The notes: generated by a model from the sequence alone, not told the origin. 64,000 nt of DNA from an uncultured Mesonia sp. (GCA_947494545.1 CANLVH010000005.1:1-64000); one strand, 5' to 3'. Positions 1-9,971 are shown, numbered from the stretch's first letter. Program-made: numbers and translations.

Positions 1-51
1 GCCAGTCAGGAACTGGGGCATAATATTAAACCAGTTCTTAACGATCTATGA
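1..51 (+). CDS. Possible 3' end of an HxlR-like regulator (partial)
   Basis: Frame 1 is open from the window edge to a TGA at 49-51 and ends in residues ELGHNIKPVLNDL. That tail resembles the conserved C-terminal segment of HxlR-type winged-helix regulators (pattern T..G..L.PVL..L). Only 16 residues are visible and a second frame is also open here, so both the coding status and the family are guesses. The sequence to the left of the window would decide it. Confidence 0.25.
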   Translation, partial: ASQELGHNIKPVLNDL

Positions 52-1070
52 AAAAAGGGTAAGGTTATAGCTAAAAGAGCTGAAACCAGCTATAAGCAAC
101 TTACACACTTAGCGGGATAGTGTCATATAAAACATCGCATACAGCGTATAGCTTACAGCATACAGCCTCTATGGTCTATGTTCTATGTTCTATGTTCTAT
201 GTTCTATGTTCTATGTTCTATTCTCTTTTATCTAGTTTTAGTCATAAGTCGTGGGTCGTGAGTCGTGGGTCGTTTTCCAATTATTCGGCTATTCGTTAAT
301 CAATTAATTGCATCAATTTCAACTCCCACAAAACAATTCAAAATTAAAAACTCAAAATTTAAAATTATCAAAGAACCGCATAAAGCTTAGAGCTTACCGC
401 TACTTTACTCTTTGTCTTTTTGACTCTTTGTCTCTTTGACTCTGCCAAACCAGGTCTCGATACACTGTTTTTTCTTCGCTATCGCTTCAAAAACCAGTAC
501 TCGACCTGACAAAATTACTCAATGTACAATCTACATTATACACTATACAATTTAGTCACAGGTAGTGATGAGTGGTGAGTTGGTGAGTTTTTAAGTTTTT
601 GAGTTTAAATTTCAAAATTCAAATTTCTTATCTCAAATTTCAAATTTAGATTTAAGAAAGCATAATTTACAATATAAAACATCGCATACAGCGTATAGCT
701 TACAGCATACAGCCTCTATGGTCTATGTTCTATTCTCTTTTATCTAATTTTAGTCGTGGGTCGTGAGTCTTGAGTCGTGAGTCGTTTTGGATAGTCTTAA
801 TAAAAATGCAGAAAGAGATTTCTCAGTCGTTCCTCCATCGAAATGACAATATTGCTTTGTTTTCCAATGTCATCTTAACGAATGGAAAGATTTTTCTTCG
901 AGTGGGGATAAAACAATTCAAAATTCAAAACTAAAAATTAAGAATTAAGAATTATAAAATTTAAACCATTAGGTTACAACAAAAAGACCTCTATTCTCTA
1001 TGTTCTATTCTCTTTCGTCTTACTTAACACTTAACTCCTTGACTCTAATTAAGAAAGCACATTATACAAT
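52..1070. repeat. Non-coding mosaic of short repeated words
   Basis: I see no credible gene in this 1 kb stretch. It is built of short words that recur here and at 7.6-8.5, 9.2-10.0 and 10.9-11.1 kb: runs of TCAAAATT, GTCGTGGGTCGTGAG, TTACAGCATACAGCC, TTTGACTC and TACAATCTACATTATAC. A block of about 60 bp beginning TATAAAACATCGC occurs at 126 and again at 673. A 35-bp element beginning AGATTTCTCAGTCGTTCC lies near 816. The stretch sits downstream of the last capsule gene of the minus-strand operon. Its function is unknown. Confidence 0.8.
175..222. repeat. 7-bp tandem repeat (TCTATGT)n
   Basis: The heptamer TCTATGT is repeated about 6.5 times head to tail. A single related unit follows the second copy of the 60-bp block near 720. 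The array is short and perfect, as expected for replication slippage, and lies in non-coding DNA. Confidence 0.85.
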
Positions 1071-2348
1071 CTAAAGCCTCCCGTCTATTAAATCCATTGG
1101 TAAAAAAGATTTTACGTCAAAAATAACAGTGTGTTCTTTGCTCAAACTTTTATAATCTAATTCCAAAAATTCTTGGTGAGAAACACATAAGACGATGCTA
1201 TCGTATTTTTGATTTAAAGCATCGCAAGAGGTGGTTAAGTCTATATCAAAAATTTCTTTTACCTCTTTCGGATTTGCCCAGGGGTCGCATACTTCTACGT
1301 CTAAATTATAACTCTTTAATTCGTTTATCACATCTATGGCCTTGGTGTTGCGCACATCCGGACAGTTTTCTTTAAAAGTAATACCCAAAACCAAAGCTTT
1401 GCCTTTTTTGATAGGAGCATCTTTTTTGACCATCAGCTTGATGACTTCTTGGGCTACATAACGTCCCATTCCGTCATTCATTCGGCGACCGGCTAAGATA
1501 ATTTCGGGATTATAGCCTACTTCTTGGGCGCGTTGTGCTAGGTAATAAGGATCTACACCAATGCAATGTCCGCCCACCAAACCGGGCGTAAACTTTATAA
1601 AATTCCATTTGGTTGCTGCAGCATCTAAAACAGCATCGGTATCTATATCTAAGAGTCGAAATATTTTGGAAAGTTCGTTTACAAAGGCAATATTGATATC
1701 GCGTTGCGAATTTTCAATCACTTTTGCAGCTTCAGCTACCTTGATACTAGGTGCTAAATGAGTGCCGGCAGTTATCACGGAAGCATATAAAGCATCTATA
1801 TCTTTAGCAATCTCGGGCGTAGAACCGGAAGTTACTTTTAAAATTTGCGTTACCGTATGTACTTTATCGCCCGGGTTGATTCTCTCTGGGGAATAACCGG
1901 CGTAAAAATCTTGATTAAACTTTAAACCCGAAACCTCTTCTAAAATAGGCACACAAACATCTTCGGTGACCCCGGGATAAACAGTAGATTCGTATATTAC
2001 CGTATCGCCTTTCTTTAACACCTTACCAATGCTGGCACTGGCTTTTTCTAATGGAATTAAGATAGGTCGATGGTTTTTATCGGTAGGTGTTGGCACGGTA
2101 ACTATATACACCTGCGCAGATTTTAAAACCTCTACAGCAGCGCTTACCTCTAAATTGCCGGTAGATAATACCTGTTGTAAGTCTTTATCCTCTACTTCTA
2201 AGGTATGGTCGTGGCCTTTACGCAATTCTTCTACTCGGGCTTTATTAATATCAAAACCGATTACTTTATATTTTTCGGCAAAAGCCACTGCCAAAGGCAA
2301 GCCTACATAACCTAAACCTATTACTGCAATTATGGGATCTTTCTTCAT
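1071..2348 (-). CDS. Nucleotide-sugar dehydrogenase (UDP-HexNAc 6-dehydrogenase type)
   Basis: A 425-residue member of the UDP-glucose/UDP-ManNAc/UDP-GalNAc dehydrogenase superfamily (WecC/TviB/WbpA type). It should oxidise C6 of a UDP-sugar to the uronic acid with two NAD+. An N-terminal Rossmann motif, VIGLGYVGLPLA, covers about residues 9-20. The catalytic cysteine is Cys262 in GGHCIGVDPYYL, followed by a C-terminal UDP-binding domain with GITFKENCPDVRNTK. It is the last gene of a minus-strand operon, 2 bases after the tyrosine kinase gene, so it probably supplies an acidic sugar for capsule or exopolysaccharide. The exact substrate cannot be read from the sequence. Confidence 0.93.
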   Translation of the reverse strand: MKKDPIIAVIGLGYVGLPLAVAFAEKYKVIGFDINKARVEELRKGHDHTLEVEDKDLQQVLSTGNLEVSAAVEVLKSAQVYIVTVPTPTDKNHRPILIPLEKASASIGKVLKKGDTVIYESTVYPGVTEDVCVPILEEVSGLKFNQDFYAGYSPERINPGDKVHTVTQILKVTSGSTPEIAKDIDALYASVITAGTHLAPSIKVAEAAKVIENSQRDINIAFVNELSKIFRLLDIDTDAVLDAAATKWNFIKFTPGLVGGHCIGVDPYYLAQRAQEVGYNPEIILAGRRMNDGMGRYVAQEVIKLMVKKDAPIKKGKALVLGITFKENCPDVRNTKAIDVINELKSYNLDVEVCDPWANPKEVKEIFDIDLTTSCDALNQKYDSIVLCVSHQEFLELDYKSLSKEHTVIFDVKSFLPMDLIDGRL

Positions 2349-2350
2349 TC

Positions 2351-4813
2351 CTATCTTCTTTTTCTTATCTTATTTTTTATGCGCTGCCACCAACTCTCTT
2401 GCACTTCAGACTCGTGATAACCTTTATTATAATTACTTCCGTAACCGTAACCATAGCCATAGCCGTAACCATAGCCATAACCGTATTTAGCTTTTTGCTG
2501 AAAGTAATTTAAGACAAAGCTGATACTGCCTATCTCGCCTTTTTTATATTTTTCGTTGATAACATTTAACATACCGTTTTTGGTATAATTTTGCCTAACG
2601 ATATACAGGGAAGCATCGGCAAATTTACCCAAAGTTAAGGCATCTGCTACCAAGCCAATTGGCGGACTGTCTAAAATAATATAATCGTATTCTGTCTTTA
2701 ATTCTTGCATTAAAACTGCCATCCGGTCATCCATTAATAACTCAGACGGATTTGGAGGCACGGGACCGGCGGTGATGACATCTAAATTATCAAAACGGGT
2801 TTCTTGAATAACCTCTGTCTTCTTTTTATCACCGATTAAATAATTAACAAGACCTGTATCATTACTGATTTCGAAATCATCAAAAATCTTTGGTCTTCTT
2901 AAATCTACGCCAATCAAGATGCAACGTTTTCCGCTTATAGCGAAAACAGAAGCCAAGTTCATCGATATAAAGGTCTTTCCCTCACCACTAACCGAAGAAG
3001 TAACCAAAACGGTTTTTGAGCCTTGAATGTTTTTTTGTCGGTAAATAAATTGTAAACTGGTACGTAAACCCCTAAAGCTTTCGGCTATAGCCGATTTTGG
3101 TTTGTTGTATACCACCAAATTGGTTTTCTGTCGGCTTTTCCCAACCAAACCAAGCACCGGGATAGTTGAAAGGCGCTCGACATCTTTAACGGTTTTAATT
3201 TTATTATCGAAAAACACGAGCAGAAATATAATCACTAAAGGCGCAAAGCTTCCTATTAATATGGCCATTACATAATTAAGCTGGGTGTTTGGACCTATTT
3301 TTCCGCCGCCAACATCTTTAGCTTTATCAATAACTTTAACATCGCTCACATTGGCTGCTTTTACCAAACCGGCTTCGTTACGTTTAGCTAAGAATAAGTT
3401 ATAGGTTTGTTCGCTAATGTTATAACGACGCTCAATTTTAAGCAAGTTTTGTTGTTCTTTGGGTAACGAACGAACTTGCTGTTCTAAATTCGCAATTTCG
3501 ACGCGAATATTATTAAGTTCTCTATTCAATAGAGATTTAGAAGAGCTGATATTTTCTAATAAAACAGATTTTGTAGCATTGATTTTTCTGTCGATATCTT
3601 CAAAAATTGGTGCTCCTTCTTGCATGGAATAAGCATATTGTTTACGCTGTTCTCCCAGTTGTACGATTCGACCCACAGCGCCACTAATACTAGATTCTTG
3701 AATTCCGGCAACCGACGGAGCAGGAACATTGGAGTAATCTTTGCGAGTTTCTAGATAATCACGTAAAGTTTTATAATAAGAAAGCTCCCGTTCCACCTCC
3801 TCCTCTTGCGCATCCAATTTGGTTAGCTTCGTACGCAGTTCTTGCGCTTCTGCTGTAATATCCATAATTTCGTTTTCTATACGAAATTGGTTCATCTCGT
3901 TTTCTACATCGCGTAACTCATCTGCTTTTACGGCCAGTGTAGAGTCGATAAAGCGAATAGTTTTGGTAGCAAACAGGTTTTTACGATTAAGCATATCTTC
4001 GCGTAACACCTTCGTAGTGGTATTCAAGTAGTCTGCAATTTTCTTTTTATTATTTCCCGTCAAGGACAAATTAATTATAGAGCTACTTTGACCTTGATTG
4101 CTTATTTGAATGTTTTGGTATTGTTGTACTACACTATTAAAATTTAAAAACTTAAGGTAGAAAACTTGACTAGGTAAAGCCTTCTGTTCATTTTTTACTA
4201 GCTTTCCGTGAATAAATGGTAAATCGATTTTTTGGCCTAGGGCAAATTCGTATTCGCTTAATTTTTTATTGACATAAAGTGATTTTACCAGGTTTTCATC
4301 GTAGCGCATCAGGCTAAAATCACCCGGCTCTTCTATACTCAAACGCAATTTAAAACGCGTAGAATCTATAAACTCTATAGCTATAGGCGTATTTAAAATT
4401 TGTCCATGCGTACTATCTACTTCAAACCGAAACGGCACTCTACCATAGGCATCTACTTTTTGGTATTCGCCATCTTGTAAATATTGCACATAATATTCCA
4501 ATCGCTCTACTACCTTTTCGTTATGCGAGCGGGTTTGTAAAGTAGTTACCGCGGTATTTACCTTATCGGAAACACCACCCCAGTTAAAAGTTAAACTTTG
4601 GTTAGAAGTAAATAACGGATTTTGGGCATCTTTAATGGTAATTAGACTACCCAAACGATAGACCGGTAACTTACGCACGTTAATATAATAGGCTATACCT
4701 AAGCCAATAACGATAGCCAGTACAAACACATACCAATAACTTAAAATTTTAAGTAAAAATCCCTTAAAATCAAAGTTTATATTCGATTCCTGTACTTCAA
4801 ATTCTTCTTCCAT
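2351..4813 (-). CDS. Wzc-like polysaccharide co-polymerase / tyrosine autokinase
   Basis: An 820-residue inner-membrane chain-length regulator fused to a BY-kinase. A first membrane segment lies at about residues 23-44 (Wzz domain), followed by a long periplasmic coiled coil (about 275-480) and a second membrane segment (about 509-533). The cytoplasmic kinase has Walker A SGEGKT near 610, Walker A' GVDLRRPK and Walker B IILDSPP. The tail near 775-792 is alternating Tyr-Gly, the expected autophosphorylated tyrosine cluster but unusually regular, followed by a basic end. It is encoded directly after the export lipoprotein gene and should control polymer length and export together with it. Confidence 0.94.
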   Translation of the reverse strand: MEEEFEVQESNINFDFKGFLLKILSYWYVFVLAIVIGLGIAYYINVRKLPVYRLGSLITIKDAQNPLFTSNQSLTFNWGGVSDKVNTAVTTLQTRSHNEKVVERLEYYVQYLQDGEYQKVDAYGRVPFRFEVDSTHGQILNTPIAIEFIDSTRFKLRLSIEEPGDFSLMRYDENLVKSLYVNKKLSEYEFALGQKIDLPFIHGKLVKNEQKALPSQVFYLKFLNFNSVVQQYQNIQISNQGQSSSIINLSLTGNNKKKIADYLNTTTKVLREDMLNRKNLFATKTIRFIDSTLAVKADELRDVENEMNQFRIENEIMDITAEAQELRTKLTKLDAQEEEVERELSYYKTLRDYLETRKDYSNVPAPSVAGIQESSISGAVGRIVQLGEQRKQYAYSMQEGAPIFEDIDRKINATKSVLLENISSSKSLLNRELNNIRVEIANLEQQVRSLPKEQQNLLKIERRYNISEQTYNLFLAKRNEAGLVKAANVSDVKVIDKAKDVGGGKIGPNTQLNYVMAILIGSFAPLVIIFLLVFFDNKIKTVKDVERLSTIPVLGLVGKSRQKTNLVVYNKPKSAIAESFRGLRTSLQFIYRQKNIQGSKTVLVTSSVSGEGKTFISMNLASVFAISGKRCILIGVDLRRPKIFDDFEISNDTGLVNYLIGDKKKTEVIQETRFDNLDVITAGPVPPNPSELLMDDRMAVLMQELKTEYDYIILDSPPIGLVADALTLGKFADASLYIVRQNYTKNGMLNVINEKYKKGEIGSISFVLNYFQQKAKYGYGYGYGYGYGYGYGSNYNKGYHESEVQESWWQRIKNKIRKRR

Positions 4814-5614
4814 TTATAAGCGGGTTGTTAAAATAAGCAAGGAAGTAAACAAGGTTACTACACTGGCAATTGCAGACAAAGTTTGTAAACCGTTTACGCC
4901 AAAACCATAAGATTTTTGCGGTAGAGGCTTTACAACAATTAAATCATTAGGCTGAATATAATAATACGGAGAATTTACAACATCTATACTGGTAAGATCT
5001 ATATGGTGCACCTTTTGCCCTTCAGGATATTGGCGTAAAATCATTACGTTTTTTCTATCTCCGGTTTCCGGGATATCCCCTGCATTAGCGATAGCCTCCA
5101 TAATTGTAACTTCATTATCATACAATATTTGAGTCCCTGAACCTATTTCACCAACGGTAGTATAACGTACTCCGGCAAGCTTTACAGTAATAAATAAATT
5201 TGCTTCTTCTTTAAAATAATCTTCCAATAAAAGACGTTCGAGTTTTTTTCGAATTTCTTCGGTGGTATAGCCTAATACATTTACTTCTCCTAAAGTAGGT
5301 ACACGAATGTTTCCATGCGCGTCCACTATATAACCTTCAAAATACAAACGGTCTGCATTCATCGATTGACTACTTTCACTCTTTGATGATCTGTCAAACA
5401 TTTGCACTAAATCTTGGTCCAAGGCTTTTACCTTTATATCCAATAAGTCGTTAATTTGTACGCGATACGGCTTTTGTATACGCTTTACGCTTACCAAGCT
5501 ATCTAACATTTCTTGGTTTTCGGGTTGTTGTAAATAGGTGAGTTTTTTTGTACCAATGCATGAGCCCATTTGCAAAGCCAACAACAAAAGCGTTAAAATG
5601 CGTATATATTTCAT
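4814..5614 (-). CDS. Polysaccharide export outer-membrane lipoprotein (Wza-like)
   Basis: A 266-residue poly_export/SLBB protein. The N-terminus is a lipoprotein signal with lipobox cysteine Cys19 (LQMGSC). A polysaccharide export domain (YRVQINDLLDIKVKALD) and SLBB-like segments (VNVLGYTTEEI, VRYTTVGEIG) follow, with a hydrophobic C-terminus. The stop abuts the kinase start, so the genes are co-transcribed. This is the first gene of the operon; a TATATTTG box lies about 31 bases upstream of its ATG. In the family, such proteins form the outer-membrane pore for capsule or exopolysaccharide. Confidence 0.93.
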   Translation of the reverse strand: MKYIRILTLLLLALQMGSCIGTKKLTYLQQPENQEMLDSLVSVKRIQKPYRVQINDLLDIKVKALDQDLVQMFDRSSKSESSQSMNADRLYFEGYIVDAHGNIRVPTLGEVNVLGYTTEEIRKKLERLLLEDYFKEEANLFITVKLAGVRYTTVGEIGSGTQILYDNEVTIMEAIANAGDIPETGDRKNVMILRQYPEGQKVHHIDLTSIDVVNSPYYYIQPNDLIVVKPLPQKSYGFGVNGLQTLSAIASVVTLFTSLLILTTRL

Positions 5615-5644
5615 CTAATATCCTTTCGCTAAAAAATTGAGCGA

Positions 5645-5652
5645 CAAATATA
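5645..5652 (-). promoter_or_regulatory. Putative -7 box of the capsule operon
   Basis: On the minus strand this reads TATATTTG, a perfect match to the Bacteroidota TAnnTTTG consensus, 31 bases before the start codon of the export lipoprotein. No clear -33 TTG was found at the usual distance. Confidence 0.5.
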
Positions 5653-5729
5653 AGTTTTCAGGCTTAATATTAAAACTTGAAATGGGAATACTCCATAATT
5701 TATTTTAATTTGCACCAAAAATTAGTGTA

Positions 5730-7592
5730 TTGAATTACGTTTCGGTTGAACAAATTGCAAAATCTTACGGAGAACGGGTATTATTTGAAGATATCTCCTT
5801 TGGTATTAACCAAGGACAAAAAATAGGTTTAATTGCCAAAAATGGTACCGGCAAGACATCCCTGTTAAATATTCTAGCCAAATTAGATGTCCCGGATCAC
5901 GGCGAGGTAGTTTATCGCAAAGGCATAAAAGTTTCCTTCCTACCCCAAAAACCCATCTTAAACCCAAACTTAAGTATAGAAGAAACCATTCTTTCTTCTG
6001 ACAATGATATCTTAAAGACCATTGCTACTTACGAGAAAGCTTTAAAAAACGCTGGCGATACAGAGGCTTACCAAAAAGCTTTTGATCAAATGGAAGCCAA
6101 ACAAGCTTGGGATTTTGAAACCCAATACAAGCAAATACTTTCTAAACTAAATTTAGAAGATTTAGAGCAAAAAGTAGCCTTGCTTTCGGGCGGACAAAAA
6201 CGACGCTTGGCTTTAGCCGTAGCTTTATTAGACAATCCTGATCTTTTAATTCTGGACGAGCCCACCAACCACCTCGATTTGGAAATGATAGAATGGCTGG
6301 AAGATTATTTCAAAAAACAAAACCTCAGTCTATTTATGGTAACTCACGATCGCTATTTTTTAGAACGCGTGTGTAACGAAATCATAGAATTAGAAAGTGG
6401 CGTTTTATACAACTATAAAGGAAGTTACAGTTATTACCTGGAAAAACGCGAAGCCCGCATAGAAAACGAAAAATCCAATACCGAAAAAGCCAAACAGCTT
6501 TATAAAAAAGAGCTCGACTGGATGCGCAGACAACCCAAGGCCCGCACCACCAAATCTAAATCGCGTATAGAAGATTTTTCAGACATAAAGACGCGCGCGT
6601 CGCAAAGACGCAACGAGCAAAAGGTGCAGTTAGAAATCAATATGGAACGCTTGGGAAACAAAATTGTAGAACTGCATAATATTTCTAAATCATACGACGA
6701 TAAAGTGCTTTTTGAAAATTTTGATTACAATTTTCAACCGGGAGAAAGACTTGGTATTATCGGGAAAAACGGTACCGGAAAAACAACTTTTTTAAAAACC
6801 CTTACGGGGGAAATAAAAGCAGATACCGGAAAGATTGTGATTGGGGAAACCGTTAAATTTGGTTATTATACCCAAAGCGGTATCAACATCAAAGAAGGTC
6901 AAAAAGTAATTGATGTAATTCGGGAGTTTGGCGATTATATTCCGCTAAAAAAAGGTCGACAAATTTCTGCGCAACAATTGTTGGAGCGGTTTTTATTCGA
7001 TCGCAAAAAACAATACGATTTTGTAGAAAAACTTAGCGGTGGCGAACAAAAACGCCTGTACTTATGTACGGTTTTAATTCAAAATCCCAACTTTTTGATT
7101 CTAGATGAGCCCACCAACGATTTGGATATTGTTACCCTAAATATCTTAGAGAATTTTTTATTAGATTTCCCGGGGTGTTTAATTGTAGTCTCACACGACC
7201 GTTACTTTATGGATAAGATAGTAGACCATTTATTTGTATTTGAAGGCAAGGGCAACATACAAGATTTCCCCGGTAACTATAGCGATTACCGCAGTTACGA
7301 AAACAGTAAAAAGCAGCAAGACACTTCCGAAAAGAAAATCTCTACCGCCAAAAAAGAATGGCAAGAAAACAAACCTGTAGCCAAATTAAGCTACCAAGAG
7401 CAAAAAGAATATAAAAACTTAGAAAAGGAAATCGCCAAGCTGGAAGCTAAAAAAGAGAAATTGCAAAAAGATTTTTTAGAAGATCTAACCCAAGAAGAGA
7501 TTACCGAAAAATCCATTGAACTACAGCAACTGGAAGACCGTATAGAACAGAAAACAGAGCGCTGGTTTGCGCTTTCGTTGGAAATGGAGTGA
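5730..7592 (+). CDS. ABC-F ATPase (Uup-like)
   Basis: A 620-residue soluble protein with two ABC domains and no membrane segments, typical of ABC-F ribosome-associated ATPases. Domain 1 has Walker A AKNGTGKT at 36-43, signature LSGGQKRR and Walker B LLILDEPTNHLD. A basic linker (about 240-310) contains the RRQPKARTTKSKSR segment. Domain 2 has Walker A near 345, signature LSGGEQKR and LILDEPTNDLD. A charged C-terminal coiled coil (about 540-615) favours a Uup-like rather than EttA-like member. The start is TTG, at the beginning of the conserved region. It diverges from the capsule operon. Confidence 0.92.
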   Translation: MNYVSVEQIAKSYGERVLFEDISFGINQGQKIGLIAKNGTGKTSLLNILAKLDVPDHGEVVYRKGIKVSFLPQKPILNPNLSIEETILSSDNDILKTIATYEKALKNAGDTEAYQKAFDQMEAKQAWDFETQYKQILSKLNLEDLEQKVALLSGGQKRRLALAVALLDNPDLLILDEPTNHLDLEMIEWLEDYFKKQNLSLFMVTHDRYFLERVCNEIIELESGVLYNYKGSYSYYLEKREARIENEKSNTEKAKQLYKKELDWMRRQPKARTTKSKSRIEDFSDIKTRASQRRNEQKVQLEINMERLGNKIVELHNISKSYDDKVLFENFDYNFQPGERLGIIGKNGTGKTTFLKTLTGEIKADTGKIVIGETVKFGYYTQSGINIKEGQKVIDVIREFGDYIPLKKGRQISAQQLLERFLFDRKKQYDFVEKLSGGEQKRLYLCTVLIQNPNFLILDEPTNDLDIVTLNILENFLLDFPGCLIVVSHDRYFMDKIVDHLFVFEGKGNIQDFPGNYSDYRSYENSKKQQDTSEKKISTAKKEWQENKPVAKLSYQEQKEYKNLEKEIAKLEAKKEKLQKDFLEDLTQEEITEKSIELQQLEDRIEQKTERWFALSLEME

Positions 7593-8473
7593 GGTTGATT
7601 CCGTGCGCAGTTAGCGGTAGGTAGTAGGTAGTTGGTAGTGAAAATTTCAAAATTCAAATTTTTTATTTCAAATCTCAAATTTAGGGATTAGGTGGTGGAT
7701 TGTAGGTTGTAGGTTTTAGAAATATGATGCTCCCTAAATAAAGCTGACCGCTTTTAATATGCTAAAGGTTAATGCAAAAAAAGATTTCTCAGTCGTTTCT
7801 CCATTTTTTTAATGCTATAGGCTGTAAGCGTTAAGCTTTATGCGAAAGAATTTATTAGTCGTTCTTCCTTTGGAAGGACTGGAAAATATAGATGTACTTA
7901 ATTATGAATGATGAATTTTTAATTATGAATTCTTGAGTATTCTCCCAACGCCAATGAAGTGTTTTGCTTTCCGACTGTCATCTCGACGATAGGAGAGATC
8001 TCTATTCCAAATGTGAATCAACAATAACTCAAAAAGATTTCTCAGTCGTTCCTCCATCGAAACGACATCGAGATTTTCTATTCAAAATGTTCTCAAATTC
8101 CTCAATGTACAATCTACATTATACACTATACAACTTAGTCGTGGGTCGTGGGTCGTTTTCCGAATATTCAATTAAATACGTCAGTTTCCATAAAAAAAAT
8201 TCAAAATTCTAAACCCAAAATTAAAAATCGCTTACAGCTTACAGCATAAAGCTTATAGCCTCTATTTTCTTTTAAATTCTTGACTCATTCACTCATTAAC
8301 TCTTTAACTTTTTGACTCTTTTATTTCAAAATTCAAATTTTTTATTTCAAATTTATTTAGCTTTAGGAAAAAATTAGTATCCCACAATATACAATCTACA
8401 GTATACACTATACAGTTTAAAACAAAGCTAACAGCTAATCCCCCCAATTCCGTATCTTTGCAAAAACGCACCT
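7593..8473. repeat. Non-coding mosaic of short repeated words
   Basis: This 880-bp gap holds no credible gene. It repeats the words of the 52-1070 region in a similar order: TTTCAAAATTCAAATTTTTTATTTCAA, two copies of AAGATTTCTCAGTCGTT (about 7780 and 8035), GTCGTGGGTCGTGGG, TTACAGCTTACAGC and TTGACTCATTCACTC. The 37-bp sequence beginning CTCAATGTACAATCTAC at 8101 also occurs at 519 with one mismatch. The right end carries the promoter of the next gene. Confidence 0.8.
8453..8460 (+). promoter_or_regulatory. Putative -7 box
   Basis: TATCTTTG matches TAnnTTTG exactly and lies 13 bases before the ATG of the methyltransferase at 8474. No -33 TTG is evident. Confidence 0.45.
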
Positions 8474-9244
8474 ATGCAGCATTTAGTAAAATCTTATCCT
8501 AAGTTTTGGTGGAAAAGCACCAACCAGCACGGTATACACTCGCCTTTTGTGTACCAGCTGGTAACGCGCTGCTTTTACGATAAGAAACCGCGTGTCTCCT
8601 ACCCTATTTTAAAGGAGTATAGCAAAAACTTGTTGCGCGACCAAAGCGAATTAAATGTAACCGATTTAGGTGCAGGTTCGCGGGTGTTTAAGAATGAAAA
8701 AAGAAAGGTATCACAAATCGCAAAAAACTCGGCTACAACTTTAAAGCGAAGCAAGTTTTTAAATAGGTTAACGGCTTACTTTCAGGTAAAAAATGCCGTA
8801 GAACTCGGCACTTCGGTTGGAATGGGCAGCGCCGCCATTGCTTGTCAAAATCCGGTGAATCTACACACTATAGAAGGTTGCCCGGAGATTGCGGCTGTTG
8901 CTCAAGCTAATTTTAAAAAATTCAGATTAGATAATATTTCTTTAGCGCAAGGTGACTTTACAGAAAAAATAGCTGAAATTCCCTTTAAGCAAATAGACAT
9001 GGCTTTTATAGATGGTAATCACCAAAAAGAAGCTACTTTAAATTATTTCGAAAAGCTTTTACCTTATATTCATAACAATTCCTTTTTTATTTTTGACGAT
9101 ATTTATTGGTCGAAAGAAATGCAAGAAGCTTGGGAAGAAATCAAAGCCCATCCGCAAGTAAAAGTAAGTATTGATACGTTTTTTTGGGGCTTGGTTTTTT
9201 TCCGTAAAGAACAACGTAAAGAACATTTTAAAGTTCGATTGTAG
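8474..9244 (+). CDS. Class I SAM-dependent methyltransferase
   Basis: A 256-residue protein of the Methyltransf_24/O-methyltransferase-like type. The SAM-binding motif I is VELGTSVGMGS (about residues 110-122), followed by an acidic post-I segment (HTIEGCP), an AQGDF motif and a DMAFIDGNHQKE strand. There is no signal peptide or membrane segment. It is flanked on both sides by word-mosaic repeats, so it is transcribed alone. Its substrate is unknown. One copy of the 10-mer TTCCGTAAAG lies inside the gene at 9200. Confidence 0.8.
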   Translation: MQHLVKSYPKFWWKSTNQHGIHSPFVYQLVTRCFYDKKPRVSYPILKEYSKNLLRDQSELNVTDLGAGSRVFKNEKRKVSQIAKNSATTLKRSKFLNRLTAYFQVKNAVELGTSVGMGSAAIACQNPVNLHTIEGCPEIAAVAQANFKKFRLDNISLAQGDFTEKIAEIPFKQIDMAFIDGNHQKEATLNYFEKLLPYIHNNSFFIFDDIYWSKEMQEAWEEIKAHPQVKVSIDTFFWGLVFFRKEQRKEHFKVRL

Positions 9245-9971
9245 GCGGCTTGTAATTAGTATTGAGTAATTATACTTTAGTGGTCAGTTGGCAGTAATCA
9301 GTAGCGGGAGTAAATTTCAAAATTCAAATTTTTTATTTCAAATTTCAAATTTAGATTTAGACTGTGCTTTCCTAAATAACGTTGACCGTTTTGGATAGAT
9401 ACCAGACTCCAAATTAAAGCAGAATAAGATTTCTCAGTCATTCCTCCAGCGAAATGACAGCGTTCTTTTGTTTACCCTCTATTATCTCCACTAAAGAAGA
9501 GATTTTTTTCCGGGTAGGGATAAAAGGATTCAAAATTCAAAACTCAAAATTCAAAATTATACAGTTTAAAGCTTAAAGCATATAGCCTTTATTGAGTCTA
9601 TTCTCTATTCTCTATTTTCTTTTATCTTTTAGCCCCTTGACTCTTTGACTCTTTCATTTCAAAAATTCAAATTTATTTAGCTTTAAGGAAAAATTTATCC
9701 TTCGCAATATACAATCTACAGTATACAATATACAGTATAAAAAAATCGCTTACAGCATACGGCCTAAAGCATACAACCTTTATTTCTATTTTCTATTTTC
9801 TTTTATCTTTTTATATTCTTAACTCATTGATTATTTCACTCACCAACTCATTAACTAATTGACTATTTCACTCATTAACTAATCGACTAATCAACTAATT
9901 TAACTGACTTGTTAGTATATTTGTAACAAAATAGGCACCGTAGCGTCTTTAATTTAGAAAGCAAAAGAAGT
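9245..9971. repeat. Non-coding mosaic of short repeated words
   Basis: No gene is visible in this 727-bp gap. It is a third, rearranged version of the word mosaic: TTTCAAAATTCAAATTTTTTATTTC, AAGATTTCTCAGTCATTCCTCC near 9428, TATACAATCTACAGTATAC, CTTACAGCATACGGCC, and then repeats of CTATTTTC and ACTCATTAACTAATTGACT. The last 50 bases carry the promoter of the ABC ATPase gene. Confidence 0.8.
9916..9923 (+). promoter_or_regulatory. Putative -7 box
   Basis: TATATTTG matches TAnnTTTG and lies 48 bases before the ATG at 9972. It is the only good match in the last 100 bases of the repeat region. Confidence 0.4.
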
